A stretch of DNA of 64,000 bases from Branchipolynoe longqiensis (lineage: Eukaryota; Annelida; Polychaeta; Phyllodocida; Polynoidae): the NCBI GenBank assembly GCA_030323885.1, contig CM059199.1, positions 77,782,781 to 77,846,780 on the forward strand, read 5' to 3'. The notes under the pieces are model-generated. The model saw only the letters and a list, made by a program, of their open reading frames with translations, was not told where the DNA came from and searched no databases. Shown here in pieces: positions 23,014 to 33,689 of this stretch (positions are counted from its first letter, which is position 1; the number at the start of each line of letters is the position of its first letter). The translations under genes were made by a program, and so were the position numbers.

Positions 23014-23314
23014 GCTGGGCATGTTTAAATGCAGGTTCAAAACATTACCAACGGCAACGTACCCAACTAGGGCATAACTTATTAAAAATGTATCATTCAC
23101 AAAGACTTGGTAGACATGGTAAGGTACCAGCCATACATGTAAAAACCAACAGTCAACAACATCTGTGTAAGAAGGAAGACTTTCTGTCCAGGGAGTTCAG
23201 CTATTCAATAAGATACCAGCTTACATAATAAACCAATCAAACTGCAGCCTTTAGAGCAAAGTCAATGGCTTCAAACTCGTTATTAGTGCTGGTCGGGTTT
23301 GTGCCACTTTCCTT
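23014..23314. other. Unique sequence
   Basis: AT-rich, no gene or repeat recognised. Confidence 0.5.
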
Positions 23315-24555
23315 CTATTCGACTGTAGTGAACTGCATCTTATGAACCTTCTTTAACTGCATCTTATGACCCTTCTTGAACTGCTTCTTATGACCCTTCT
23401 TGAACTGGTTCTTATGACCCTTCTTGAACTGCATCTTATGACCCTTCTTTAACTGCATCTTATGACCCTTCTTGAACTGCATCTTATGAACCTTCTTTAA
23501 CTGCATCGTATGACCCTTCTTGAACTGCTTCTTATGACCCTTCTTGAACTGCATCTTATGACCCTTCTTTAACTGCATCTTATGAACCTTCTTTAACTGC
23601 ATCTTATGACCCTTCTTGAACTGCTTCTTATGACCCTTCTTGAACTGCTTCTCATGACCCTTCTTGAACTGCATCTTATGAACCTTCTTTAACTGCATCT
23701 TATGACCCTTCTTGAACTGCATCTTATGACCCTTCTTGAACTGGTTCTTATGACCCTTCTTGAACTGCATCTTATGACCCTTCTTTAACTGCATCTTATG
23801 ACCCTTCTTGAACTGCATCTTATGAACCTTCTTTAACTGCATCGTATGACCCTTCTTGAACTGCTTCTTATGACCCTTCTTGAACTGCATCTGATGACCC
23901 TTCTTGAACTGCTTCTTATGCCCCTTCTTGAACTGCATCTTAAGACCCTTCTTGAACTGGTTCTTATGACCCTTCTTGACCTGCTTTTTATGACCCTTCT
24001 TGACCTGCTTCTTATGACCCTTCTTGAACTGCTTCTTGTGACCCTTCTTGAACTGCATCTTATGACCCTTCTTGAACTGCTTCTTATGACCCTTCTTGAA
24101 CAGCTTCTTATGACCCTTCTTGAACTGCTTGTTATGACCCTTCTTGAACTGTTTCTTATGACCCTTCTTGAACTGCATCTTATGACCCTTCCTGAACTGC
24201 TTCTTATGACCCTTCCTGAACAGCTTCTTATGAGCCTTCTTGAACTGCTTGTTATGACCCTTCTTGAACTGCTTCTTATGACCCTTCTTGACCTGCTTCT
24301 TATGACCCTTCTTGAACTGCTTCTTATGACCGTTCTTGAACTGCTTCTTATGACCCTTCTTGAACTGCTTCTCGTGACCCTTCTTGAACTGTTTCTTATG
24401 ACCCTTCTTGAACTGCTTCTTATGACCCTTCTTGGACTGCATCTTATGACCCTTCTTGAACTGGTTCTTATGACCCTTCTTGAACTGCTTCTTATGACCC
24501 TTCTTGGACTGCATCTTATGACCCTTCTTGAACTGGTTCTTATAACCCTTCTCTA
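23315..24555 (-). repeat. 24-bp minisatellite with an uninterrupted 399-codon frame (KKGHKxQF)n
   Basis: About 50 units of CTTATGACCCTTCTTGAACTG plus CWT. On the minus strand the frame 24514-23315 encodes about 49 octapeptides KKGHK(K/M/N)QF, ending HKMQFTTVE and TAG. It is preceded by an in-frame TAG upstream of 24545 with no earlier ATG. The unit is a multiple of three, so all frames stay open if units do not change length, and the complementary strand also has a long Leu/Met/Thr frame. The predicted protein would be extremely basic. I do not know a matching family. No promoter or polyadenylation signal was identified. Confidence 0.85.
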
Positions 24556-24727
24556 TAATTAGGAACCCATCAGTCTACACTGGTCCAAGCAGGTTTCAGT
24601 TCCATTCCATAGAAACCCTTGTCCGCTTGCACATGTATTTCCTTGCCTATGCCACTCCAAAAGCTGAGACGAGTCACTAGGGATGAATGAGTCTAACAGA
24701 ATATTTACCTAATGACCTGTCGATATA

Positions 24728-25176
24728 GGCCATAATCGATTAACACGACCCGGGCGACTTGGGTCACCCGAGTCGTCAGAATTTTAAATCGAACACCGCA
24801 AGTGGAGTCGAGAAATACATGTGCCGTGTGCAAAAAGATCCGACCCCAGTAACCCACCTCTTGGCTGGGGTTTGCCAGGAGCGATGACGTCACATCTGTG
24901 CTGGTACCTGTAGGATAACAGCTACCGGTACAACTCCTCTGTGTTGTTTTAATCCTTTTTTCTTAATAACACAGATTTTCAGCTTCTACAATCATAAAAT
25001 ACCTTACATCCTATTTTGCTGTATTTCTATCGGTTATTGGAAAATAATATTAAGTTTCAGATTAAGCCAACGTTTTGTCCACCCCGAGCATATTCGTTTA
25101 TTCAACCCGAGTCTGTAGGATGTGCGCATGCGCCAAAAAGTGGCTCGGGTGACCCGAGTTGATTAATCGATTATGC
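24728..25176 (+). mobile_element. TIR-type DNA element, copy B
   Basis: The ends are inverted: CATAATCGATTAACACGACC on the left, and on the right TTGATTAATCGATTATG. Both are followed inward by the palindrome-like CTCGGGTCACCCGAG (one mismatch, CTTGGG, on the left). It carries about 140 bp absent from copy A, starting AAGATCCGACCCC and containing GATGACGTCAC. No transposase is present, so it is non-autonomous. Superfamily is undetermined and no clear target-site duplication was recognised. Confidence 0.75.
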
Positions 25177-25281
25177 CCTCAGTGTTTGACGACATATATG
25201 CTCAGACATGATTCATTCCTGAAGATCTCTAATAAATAGGTCATGCCAATTATAAATAGTCTGAATTTGATTACGATGACA

Positions 25282-25490
25282 GGATGGCCAAATGAGTTAG
25301 AGCGTCTGTGTCCCGTGTTGGTAGATCATGGGATCATGGGTCCGAACCCTGGTCAAGTCAAACCAATGACTTAAAAATTGATACTTGTCACTTCCTAGCC
25401 AGGTGCTCAGCATTATTAGGATAGGGCAAGGAACAGTGGAATGAGGAAGACCAATCATCCATGATTGAAATTTCCCCTGCTTAAACAACT
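25282..25490 (+). mobile_element. tRNA-derived SINE with A and B boxes
   Basis: GATGGCCAAATGAGTTAGAGCGTC gives an A box (TGGCCAAATGAG), and GGTCCGAACCC at about 25340 is a B box. The body continues CAAACCAATGACTTAAAAAT, CCTAGCCAGGTGCTCAGCAT, then GGAATGAGGAAGACCAATCA. It ends without the long tail of the 11283 copy, so it is a shorter subfamily shared with 32766-32890. Confidence 0.8.
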
Positions 25491-25727
25491 AATGTACAAC
25501 AAGAACAAACAATGATTGTGAATAAATAAATACATTTTTGCTGCGATGTTAAGACCCCTTTAACATAAGATCGACTCGGCATGTGGGATGTGTACACACC
25601 AGGGAGAATGGAACAGGGGCAGATCCAGGGACATCCAGGGGAAGTCCAGGGACCTCCAGGGGAAGTCCAGGGCACCAGTAATGCTACAATGCAGTTTCCA
25701 TAGCAACTTATACTCATGTTGTGGGGA
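25491..25727. other. Short spacer with TCCAGGGGAAG repeats
   Basis: 25618-25678 holds four near copies of TCCAGGGACMTCCAGGGGAAG. Nothing else recognised. Confidence 0.5.
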
Positions 25728-25915
25728 TGATGAAAATGGGAAATATTGCGCCTAGAGCGGGACTCAAACCCACATCTCTTTGCATTCCAGGCCAGTGTGC
25801 TAACCATTACACCACCTATGCTCCCTGATATCACCACACTACCCATGCCTACCTGTCTATGTGGTTACTTGCCTGAGAGGTCAGTGCAGCGTACTACACT
25901 CGTCCCCCTGGAATT
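25728..25915 (-). mobile_element. tRNA-derived SINE, minus strand, copy 1
   Basis: The reverse complement has GGTGGTGTAATGGTTAGCAC (A box), TGTGGGTTTGAGTCCCGCTC (B box, one change), and a 3' end AATATTTCCCATTTTCATCA. The head is CAGGCAAGTAACCACATAGA. Its accidental translation contains GGVMVSTLAWNAKRCGFESR, a pattern often seen in mispredicted invertebrate proteins that cross such SINEs. Confidence 0.85.
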
Positions 25916-26036
25916 GTAAGTATTTTAATGCTTACAATTACATACAGGAAATGCACTAGCACATACATACACAGGGTAGGTTCAATAACCATACAACGCA
26001 TAGCTTGTACAGGATCATGGTCACGGCGACCAGTGT

Positions 26037-26222
26037 CGTTGAGGTGATGAAAATGGGAAATATTGCACCTAGAGCGGGACTCGAACCCACATCTCTTTAC
26101 ATTCCGGGCCAGTGTGCTAACCATTACACCACCTAGGTTCCCTGATATCACCACACAACCCACACCTACCTGTCTATGTGGTTACTTGCCTGATAGGTCA
26201 GTGCAGACCACTACACTCACAT
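26037..26222 (-). mobile_element. tRNA-derived SINE, minus strand, copy 2
   Basis: About 90% similar to copy 1 and 305 bp away in the same orientation. The B box is perfect (GGTTCGAGTCC). ACCTAG and CTAGGT flank the tRNA-like part and can pair as an acceptor stem. Length and extra sequence show it is a SINE, not a functional tRNA gene. Confidence 0.85.
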
Positions 26223-26430
26223 AACACATTGCATATGTATATGTTATATCATTAATTATGCGAATATGAATCAGATCCTCCCCAACCTCAGGTCTGATGA
26301 TGGCACCACCACCCGCTTCACATTGTAACTGCCACTCACTGTACCGCCAAAAGTATCCTGGTTGTGATTCTAGTGTCTTGGGGGTTTGTGACAACAAACG
26401 GGAACATGTCTAGGGTGAGACTAGAATTGA
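26223..26430. other. Unique sequence
   Basis: No gene or repeat recognised. Confidence 0.4.
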
Positions 26431-26560
26431 GACTAGGAGTGAGACTAGAAGTGAGACTAGAACCCACATTTCTGTCATTCGGGATGTGGCGTCCTAACCG
26501 TTAATCTACTCACACTCCTTTGATGCACTCACCTCCCGATGCACTCACCTGCCCACTGCG
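26431..26560 (-). mobile_element. Degenerate tRNA-like SINE
   Basis: The reverse complement holds TGAGTAGATTAACGGTTAGG and TGTGGGTTCTAGTC, an A- and B-box-like pair. It is preceded on the + strand by GAGACTAGAAGT repeats. Confidence 0.5.
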
Positions 26561-26954
26561 GAGTGAGTGCGCCTTGGTACAGTTGTCTACATCCCGGTAT
26601 GTAGAGATTGAATCTGGATAGAATGATTCAGTAATATCCTCATAACGCAAGGACCAAGGACCGAGATTAATGTGTTGGCACGGGAATGAGCGTTAGGTTG
26701 GTAGTAGCATTATTTATAGGATTTACGGCTGTCAGCCTTTGTCACAGTCACGGACCCGGAGTGTGTGTGTGTGTGTGGGGGGGGGGGGGGAGACAGCCAA
26801 TCAGAGAGCCGATATGTGTTGAGGTCAGACTGACCACTGTTTCAGGTGGGGGGGGGGGGGGGGGGGAGGCGGGTGTATGGTCGTGTGTTTGAAGTTCAGT
26901 AAAGGCTTCCTGCGATTTACATTGCTCACGGACAGACTTTTAACACAAAGAGTA
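26561..26954. other. Unique sequence with G-runs
   Basis: G-runs at 26777-26790 and 26848-26867. An open frame from 26686 begins MSVRLVVALFIGFTAVSLCHSHG, which looks like a signal peptide, but it is cut by the G-run and has no recognised family. Confidence 0.35.
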
Positions 26955-27200
26955 CATGTCGCAACACGACGTGACACTACACGACACGAGGCGACACGAC
27001 GCGACACTACAGGACACGAGGCGACACGACGCATGTCGACACGAGGCGACATGACATGATGGAACACAACATGACACGACATGACGCGACACAACGCGAT
27101 ACATTGTGACACTACACGACACGATGCGACATGCCACGACACGACGCGACTCGTGTGACACGACACAACACGACGCGACACGACACGACGCGACTCGCTG
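26955..27200 (+). repeat. ACACGACGCG-type short repeat
   Basis: About 30 units of 5-11 bp built from ACACGAC, GCGAC and ATGAC. CpG-dense, with many TpG/CpA variants that fit CpG decay. Confidence 0.9.
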
Positions 27201-27309
27201 TTCCGTGACATATTTGTGGAGACTTGGGGTACATTCGTTGACGAGGAGTTCCATTAAGGAGAACAGATTCAAATATAGATTAGATTATACAGCCGCTGTG
27301 GTTTGACTG

Positions 27310-28440
27310 AGGGCCCAGTCGCGCCGGGCGCCGCCCCCTCCTCCTCGCCCCGCCCCACCTCCTCGCCCCGCCCCTCCTCCTCGCCCTCGCCCCACCTCCC
27401 CACCCGCCCGGCCCCACCTCCCCACCCGCCCCGCCCCCTCCTCCCCGCCCCGGCCCTCCTCCTCGCCCCTCCCCTGCTCCTCGCCCCGGCCCTTCTCCTC
27501 GCCCCGCCCCTCCTCCTCGCCCTCGCCCCACCTCCCCACCCGCCCGGCCACGCGACCATCCGCCCCGCCCCTCCTCCCCGCCCCGCTCCTCCTCGCCCTC
27601 CCTGCTCTCGCCCGGCCTCTTCTCGCCGCCTCCTCATCGCCCTCGGCCCACCTCCCCACCGCCCCGCCCACCTCCCCACCGCCCCGCCCTCCCCTCGCCC
27701 CGCCCTCCCGCCCCGCCCCGCTCCACACCCTCCTCCCCGCCCCTCCTCCCGCCCCGGCCCGCCCCCCTCCTCTCGTCCCGCCTCCTCGGCCCCGCCCCTG
27801 CCCCTCGCCCCGCCCACCTCCCCGCCCCGTCCCACCTCCCCCCCCGCCCCCTCCTCGCCTCGCCCCTTCCCCCCGCCCCCCCCCTCCTCCCCGCCACGCC
27901 CCCTCCCTTTCCCGCCTCGCCCGCCCCCTCCTCCCGCCCCCCTCCCCGCCCCGCCACCTCCTTCCCGCCGCCCCCTCCTCCCGCTCGCCCTTCACCCACC
28001 ACTCCTCCTCCTACTAACGCCTCCACTCCCCATGTCTCCGCCCCGTTCCCCTCTTCCATCCGCCCCCTCTCCTCTCAATCTCCATTCCATACCTACTTCC
28101 ACCCCCTCACCTCCCCATCCCTGCTCTCCCCCCCCCCTCCCTCCTCCCTACCTCCCCTCTCCTCCTCCTCCTCCCTCCTCCCTCCTCCCTACCTTTTCCC
28201 TCCTCCCTTCCCTCTCCACTCTCCTCCTCCCTCCTCCCTCCTCCTACCTCCCCTCCCTCCTCCCTTCCTCCCTCCTCATCCTCCCTCCTCCCTCTCCCCT
28301 CTCCACCCTCCATCTCCTCCCTCCTCTCTCTCCCCCTCCTCCCTCCTCCTCCTCCCTCCCCCTCCTCCTCATCCCTCCTCTCCTCCCTCATCGTTCCCTT
28401 CCTCCCTCCACCCTCCCTCTCCCCCTCTCCGTGAAGAGTG
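27310..28440 (+). repeat. Pyrimidine-rich CCGCCCCTCCTCC low-complexity tract
   Basis: About 1.1 kb almost without A. The left half is CpG-containing (CGCCCCTCCTCCTCGCCC units) and the right half is CCTCCTCCCTCC. Long Pro-rich and Arg/Gly-rich frames are compositional. Confidence 0.93.
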
Positions 28441-28754
28441 CTACAATCAAGTGGTAAGCCTCTCCTCCCGGAGCCGTGCTGCACAAAAGGGCGCCCCGTC
28501 GGAGCCTGCTGTGTGTGTGTGGGGGGGGGGGGGAGTGTGTGGTGGAGGGGTGTGGGGCCCGACGTCAATACATAACACTGAAGCATCCATGCATAGCAAC
28601 GAAAATTAGAACAAGGATTGAGATGCCGACAGGAACGATATGTTATTTCCATGCCAGCGTAGAATGCTACGAGTAAGACACTAGTATTAGTAATGGCATA
28701 CATTAATTGTGAATACATTGGATACATAATGTGCTCACAAGTATATACAGTTGT
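28441..28754. other. Unique spacer
   Basis: A GT/G-run at 28509-28550, otherwise unique; no gene recognised. Confidence 0.45.
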
Positions 28755-29640
28755 CGGTGTGGATGTGACTGTAGTGTAGTGGTGAGAAGGACTTAACAGT
28801 TGTGTGTGGAAGGTTGTGACAGTGATTTGACTGTAGTGTAGTGGTGAGAAGGACTTAACAGTTGTGTGTGGAAGGTTGTGACAGTGATTTGACGGTAGTG
28901 TAGTGGTGAGAAGGACACAACAGTTGTGTGTGGAAGGTTGTGACAGTGATATGACTGTAGTGTAGTGGTGAGAAGGACACAACAGTTGTGTGTGGAAGGT
29001 TGTGACAGTGATGTGACTGTAGTGTAGTGGTGAGAAGGACTTAACAGTTGTGTGTGGAAGGTTGTGACAGTGATGTGACTGTAGTGTAGTGGTGAGAAGG
29101 ACATACCAGTTGTGTGTGGAAGGTTGTGACAGTGATTTGACTGTAGTTTAGTGGTGAGAGGGACACAACAGTAGAAGAACATAACAGTTGTGTGTGGAAG
29201 GTTGTGACAGTGATGTGACTGTAGTGTAGTGGTGAGAAGGACATACCAGTTGTGTGTGGAAGGTTGTGACAGTGATGTGACTGTAGTGTAGTGTGAGAGG
29301 ACATACAGTTGTGTGTGGAAGTTGTGGTGTTGTGTGTGTGGTGGGGGTTGTGTGGGGGTTGTGGTGTTGTGTGTTGTGGTGGGGGTGGTTTGTGTGTGGG
29401 TTGTGGTGTGTGTGTGGTGTGGTGGGGTGTTGTGTGTGGGGTTGTGGTGTTGTGGTGTTGTGTGTGGGGTTGTGGTGTTGTGTGTGTGTGGTGGGGTGTT
29501 GTGTGTGGGGTTGTGGTGTTGTGTGTTGTGGTGGGGGTAGAAGAACATAACAGTTGTGTGTGGAAGTTTGTGACAGTGATATGACTGTAATGTAGTGGTG
29601 AGAAGGACATAACAGTTGTGTGTGGAAGGTTGTGAGAGTG
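28755..29640 (+). repeat. 62-bp minisatellite with an embedded GT-rich block
   Basis: About nine units of ACAGTTGTGTGTGGAAGGTT, GTGACAGTGATGTGACTGTA and GTGTAGTGGTGAGAAGGAC at 28755-29320. A GTTGTGGTGTTGTGTGTGG block (29325-29540) follows, then another unit. The sequence then passes into the 15-bp array, whose GTGACAGTGATGTGAC words are part of this unit. Confidence 0.92.
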
Positions 29641-31237
29641 AGTGATATGACACTGGGTGATGTGGCAGTGAGAGATATGACAGTGAGTGATGTGACAGTG
29701 AGTGATGTTACAGTGAGTGATGTTACAGTGAGTGGTGTGACAGTGAGTGGTATGACAGTGAGTGATGTGACAGTAAGTGATGTTACCGTGAGTGAAGTTA
29801 CAGTGAGTGAGGTTACAGTGAGTGAGGTTACAGTGACTGATGTGACAGGGAGTGATGTTAGAGTGAGTGATGTGACAGTGAGTGATGTTAGAGTGAGTGA
29901 TGTGACAGTGAGTGATATGACACTGAGTGATGTGACATTGAGTCATGTGACACTGAGTGATGTTGCAGTGAGTGATGTTACAGTGAGTGATGTTACAGTG
30001 AGTGAGGTTACAGTGAGGTTATAGTGAGTGATGTGACAGTGAGTGATGTGACCTGAGTGATGTTGCAGGGAGTGATGTTGCAGTGAGTGATATGACACTG
30101 AGTGATGTGACAGTGATTTGTGTGACAGTGAGTGGAGTTACAGTGAGTGATGTGACAGTGAGTGATGTGACAGTGAGTGATGTGGCAATGGATGATGTGG
30201 CAATGAGTGATGTTAGAGTGAGTTTTGTGTCAATGAGTGATGTGACACTGAGTGGTGTTGCAGTGAGTGATGTGACACTGAGTGGATTGACACTGAGTGA
30301 TGTTACACTGAGTGATGTTACACTGAGTGATGTGACACTGAGTGAGGTGACACTGAGTGATGTGACAATGAGTGATGTGACAATGAGTGATGTGACAGTG
30401 AGTGATGTGACACTGATTGGTGTTACCGTGAGTGATGTGACACTGAGTGATGTGACCCTGAGTGATTTGACACTGAGTGATGTGACCCTGAGTGATGTGA
30501 CACTGAGTGGTGTTTCAGTGAGTGATGTGAAACTGAGTGATGTGATACTAAGTGATGTGACACTGAGTGATGCAACACTGAGTGATGTGACGTTGAGTGA
30601 TGTGCCCCTGAGTGATGTGACACGGAGTGATGTTACAGTGGGTGATGCTACCGTGAGTGATGTGACGCTGAGTGATGTGACACTGAGTCATGTGACACTG
30701 AATGATGTGACACTGAGTCATGTGTCACTGAGTCATGTTACAGTGAGTGATGTTACAGTGAGTGACGTGACACTGAGTGATGTGACACTGAGTGATGTGA
30801 CCCTGAGTGATGTGACACTGAGTGATGTTCCAGTGAGTGATGTGACACTGAGTGATGTGATACTAATTGATGTGACACTGAGTGATGCGACACTGAGTGA
30901 TGTGACACTGAGTGATGTGACCCTGAGTGATGTGACACTGAGTGATGTTACAGTGAGTGATGCTACAGTGAGTGATGTGACACTGAGTCATGTGACACTG
31001 AGTCATGTGACACTGAGTCATGTTACAGTGAGTGAGGTTACAGTGAGTGATGTGACACTGAGTGATGTGACACTGAGTGGTGTGATACTGAGTGATGTTA
31101 CAGTGAGTGATGTTACAGTGATTGATGTGACACTGAGTGATGTGACACTGAGTGGTGTGACACTGAGTGATGTTACATTGAGTGATGTTACAGTGAGTGA
31201 TGCGACAGTGAGTGATATGACAGTGACATATTGGTGA
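29641..31237 (+). repeat. 15-bp minisatellite AGTGATGTGACACTG, open as (SDVTL)n
   Basis: About 105 units. From 30083 to 31237 one frame stays open for 384 codons as S-D-V-T-L/V pentads. An earlier frame (29620-30024) is offset by indels near 30018-30055. The pentad resembles the degenerate consensus of pentapeptide-repeat proteins ([STAV][DN][LF][STR]X), with Val for Leu at the centre. The unit appears to derive from part of the adjacent 62-bp repeat, which argues for a minisatellite origin. Confidence 0.9.
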
Positions 31238-31515
31238 GGTGATTAACCACCTGTGCTAGCTGTGTATTTACACATCACGCTGATGTAATCTGCATACAGC
31301 TATCCATACATGCACCATATTGACGAGGTGAATAACCTGTGCTGGCTATGTGTATGCTTTACTCTGATGTAATCTGCATACAACCCATACATGCACCATA
31401 TTGACGAGGTGACTAACCTGTGCTGGCTATACGTATTCACTTTACGCTGACGTAATCTGCATACAGCTATCTATCTATCCATACGCGCCCCATATTGACG
31501 AGGCGGCTAAGCTGC
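31215..31515 (+). repeat. About 85-bp repeat, three to four diverged copies
   Basis: Units share CATATTGACGAGGTGA, TAACCTGTGCTGGCTAT, CTGATGTAATCTGCATACA and CCATACATGCACC. Confidence 0.85.
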
Positions 31516-32030
31516 AAGCATGTACAAACCGGTACAAACATGTGTGCACGCCGCTAACCAGCGCACGCTGCCAAGTCTGCGGTGCGCTGCGCGGCGGGAG
31601 CTGCTCCCGGGTCAGGCCGCCAGGTGGAGCCAAAGAGCAGCTCGGCCGGGCGTCCGCCGCGAACACCGACAACATGGACGACAGAAAATGGCCGCAAACA
31701 CCTCCACACCCCTCGGAATGCGATTATAAATATCCCATTTGGATTTAGCTGGTGTCGAGTTTTAATTTGGGGTGAGACGGTGACTGGGTTCGGGGTGCGG
31801 GAGGTGGGACCTTGTGCGGGTGAACCTGGTCTGCTTAGCGGGTCGGGGGTCCCGCTGTGCGGGCAGCGGGGGTCCCGCTGTATGCGGGTGGCTTCGAAAT
31901 GCCAGGCATACTGCGTTCCCTCCTCCACTCGGCCGCAGACGCCGGGCTCGCCAAGTATCCCCGTTTTGGAGGTGGTTTTTATTTTTGTTGTGTTTAAAAA
32001 AAAAAAAGTTTGTGTTGTGAGTTTTCTTCG
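31516..32030. promoter_or_regulatory. GC-rich, CpG-containing segment, possible promoter
   Basis: CpG-dense at 31545-31680, with GAAAATGGCCGC (31685), a YY1-like word. A duplicated GCGGGTCGGGGGTCCCGCTG / GCGGGGGTCCCGCTG lies near 31838-31880. No first exon can be justified. Confidence 0.35.
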
Positions 32031-32034
32031 ACTA

Positions 32035-32050
32035 CCGTCTTCTCTCTGTG

Positions 32051-32086
<36 letters not shown>

Positions 32087-32200
32087 TATTTCGTTCTTTC
32101 TTTCTCTGTCTCTCGCTGTCTCTCTCTCTGTCTCTCTCTGTCTCTCCCTGCCTCTCTCGCTCGCTTCCTTTCTCTCTCACTCTTTCTCTCGCTTTGAACA
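32035..32200 (+). repeat. TTTC/TCTC microsatellite
   Basis: CTTTCTTTCTTTCTTT tract then TCTCTGTC repeats on a pyrimidine strand. Confidence 0.95.
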
Positions 32201-32202
32201 TT

Positions 32203-32258
32203 TCTGATATGACCTTAGATGTTGAAACGACCTAAAAGCTAAAACTCCAACAAGCAAC
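32203..32258 (+). mobile_element. Tail-only retro-insertion
   Basis: TTCTGATATGACCTTAGATG then TAAAACTCCAACAAGCAACA is the SINE/LINE tail with a small insertion (ACCTAAAAGC). It directly follows the TCTC tract. Confidence 0.7.
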
Positions 32259-32324
32259 AAGAACTCTCTGAAAATTGGTTTCAAAAGCTTTGATGAAGTG
32301 AGATGGGTATTGCTGGTAACGCAC

Positions 32325-32600
32325 GGGTGTTGTGGGTGTGGGCGATGTGCGGAGGGGGTGGTGGGGTGGGAGGGGTGTTGGGGTGGGAGGAGGGAGTGGT
32401 GGGGTGTGAGGGGTGTCGTTGTGCGGGTGAGGAGGGGGTGGTGGGGTGTGAGGGGTGTCGGTGTGGGGGTGTGGAGAGGGTGAGATGTGATGGGTGGAGA
32501 TGTGAGGGGTGTTGGGGTGTGAGGAGGGCGGGGTGGGGTGTAAGGGGTGTCGGTGTGCGGGTGAGGAGGGGGTGGTGGGGTGTGAGGGGATGGGGTGGTG
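32325..32600 (+). repeat. G/T-rich repeat GGTGTGAGGGGTGTCGGTGT
   Basis: About seven imperfect units of 35-40 bp. Frames on the minus strand are Pro/His/Thr-rich by composition. Confidence 0.85.
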
Positions 32601-32765
32601 TGTGAGGGAGAAGGGATGCTGTGGAGGAGAGATGGTAATATCTTCTTGAGGAATATTCTTCCTGAGAACAACCTGACAAGTCTTTATTAGCACGTGATCT
32701 AAAACGAGGCCTGTCCAGCATTCACGTGTTCGGTCCCAACAAACCAGCGCAAAGCATTTCAACAA

Positions 32766-32890
32766 TTGATTCTTGTCGCTATATATCCTGGCGTTTGGCA
32801 TTACGAGGATAGAGCAAGGAGCAGTCGAATGAGGAAGACGAATGTTGGTGATTGTAATTCCACTTGCTACATCAATGAATTTAACCCAAT
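32766..32890 (+). mobile_element. SINE fragment, 5' truncated
   Basis: GATTCTTGTCGCT, GGCATTACGAGGATAGAGCA, GCAGTCGAATGAGGAAGACG align with 25380-25480. Confidence 0.7.
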
Positions 32891-33689
32891 AAAGATTAGG
32901 TCAAGCCGGTGTAGGTCTATCATCTACACAATCACCAAACCGAACTGACTGAAACTTGAACGCAATGAAACCTGTATGTACAGTCTGCTTCCTTCATTTA
33001 CAGTTTTAGTCACGTGACATTAGGATCTGTGAAATAAATGAACAGTTCAGGTGCGAAAACCGACAAATGCCATTCGGGCCAAAATGAAATGATGACTACC
33101 GTATTTAAGCTGAAGCTGCCATCATTCTAATAATAAAATATGTTTGTTTGCAGAAACTGACACATCGCCTATATAATACAACTATACAATATGAAGGTGA
33201 TCGACTTTACCTGTAAAACACAGCAAATTCTATTTGACAGAAAACAACTAAGGTGGATTTGTCGGTTTATGTGCGTGAACTAAATATTCCTGACAACGTA
33301 TTCATGGCTCTGAAATCCGATCCTTGATTGAACATTCTCAGAAAGATCAACCCCCCTACTACTTGAATTACCCCACTCTGTGACGTCATCGAAGGAAGGG
33401 ACTCCAGCAGCATTCATAACTGCGTAGACTATCAGGGACTGACACCGAGCTCCAAGTTGACAATTATTCAGAGGAGACATTCGAAAGCTTTCCCCAGCGT
33501 CTTCATGACATGCGTCTATTGCAGTGGCGAACTGGGTTGTAATCCTCCGCTATAATTACGCACCTCTCAGCCTAATTATGTTGCGGTACTGTTTCATAGG
33601 AGAATGCCACATATGACATTAAAGTTTGTGATGTCGTGCTATATTGCTCTTGTCACCTACTGTTGTACCTTGTTTAAGTAGTCATACTT
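32891..33689. other. Unique sequence, no gene seen
   Basis: AT-rich, with one ATGACATT... TTTGTTTGCAG acceptor-like string at 33149-33161 but no exon that can be supported. A 66-codon minus frame at 33280-33480 has no recognised family. Confidence 0.5.

Noticed and set aside
26060..26140. Functional tRNA gene on the minus strand
   Set aside because: A and B boxes and an acceptor-like pairing exist, but the length is wrong and the SINE head and body continue on both sides.
25730..26163. Two proteins with GGVMVSTLARN-KRCGFESRSR
   Set aside because: This is the accidental translation of the tRNA-derived SINE in two copies.
26686..26892. Secreted peptide starting MSVRLVVALFIGFTAVSLCHSHG
   Set aside because: Signal-like start only; the frame runs into poly-G and there is no family match or splice site to support it.
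27303..28457. 384-codon Pro-rich protein
   Set aside because: C/T-only low-complexity tract; composition alone keeps frames open.
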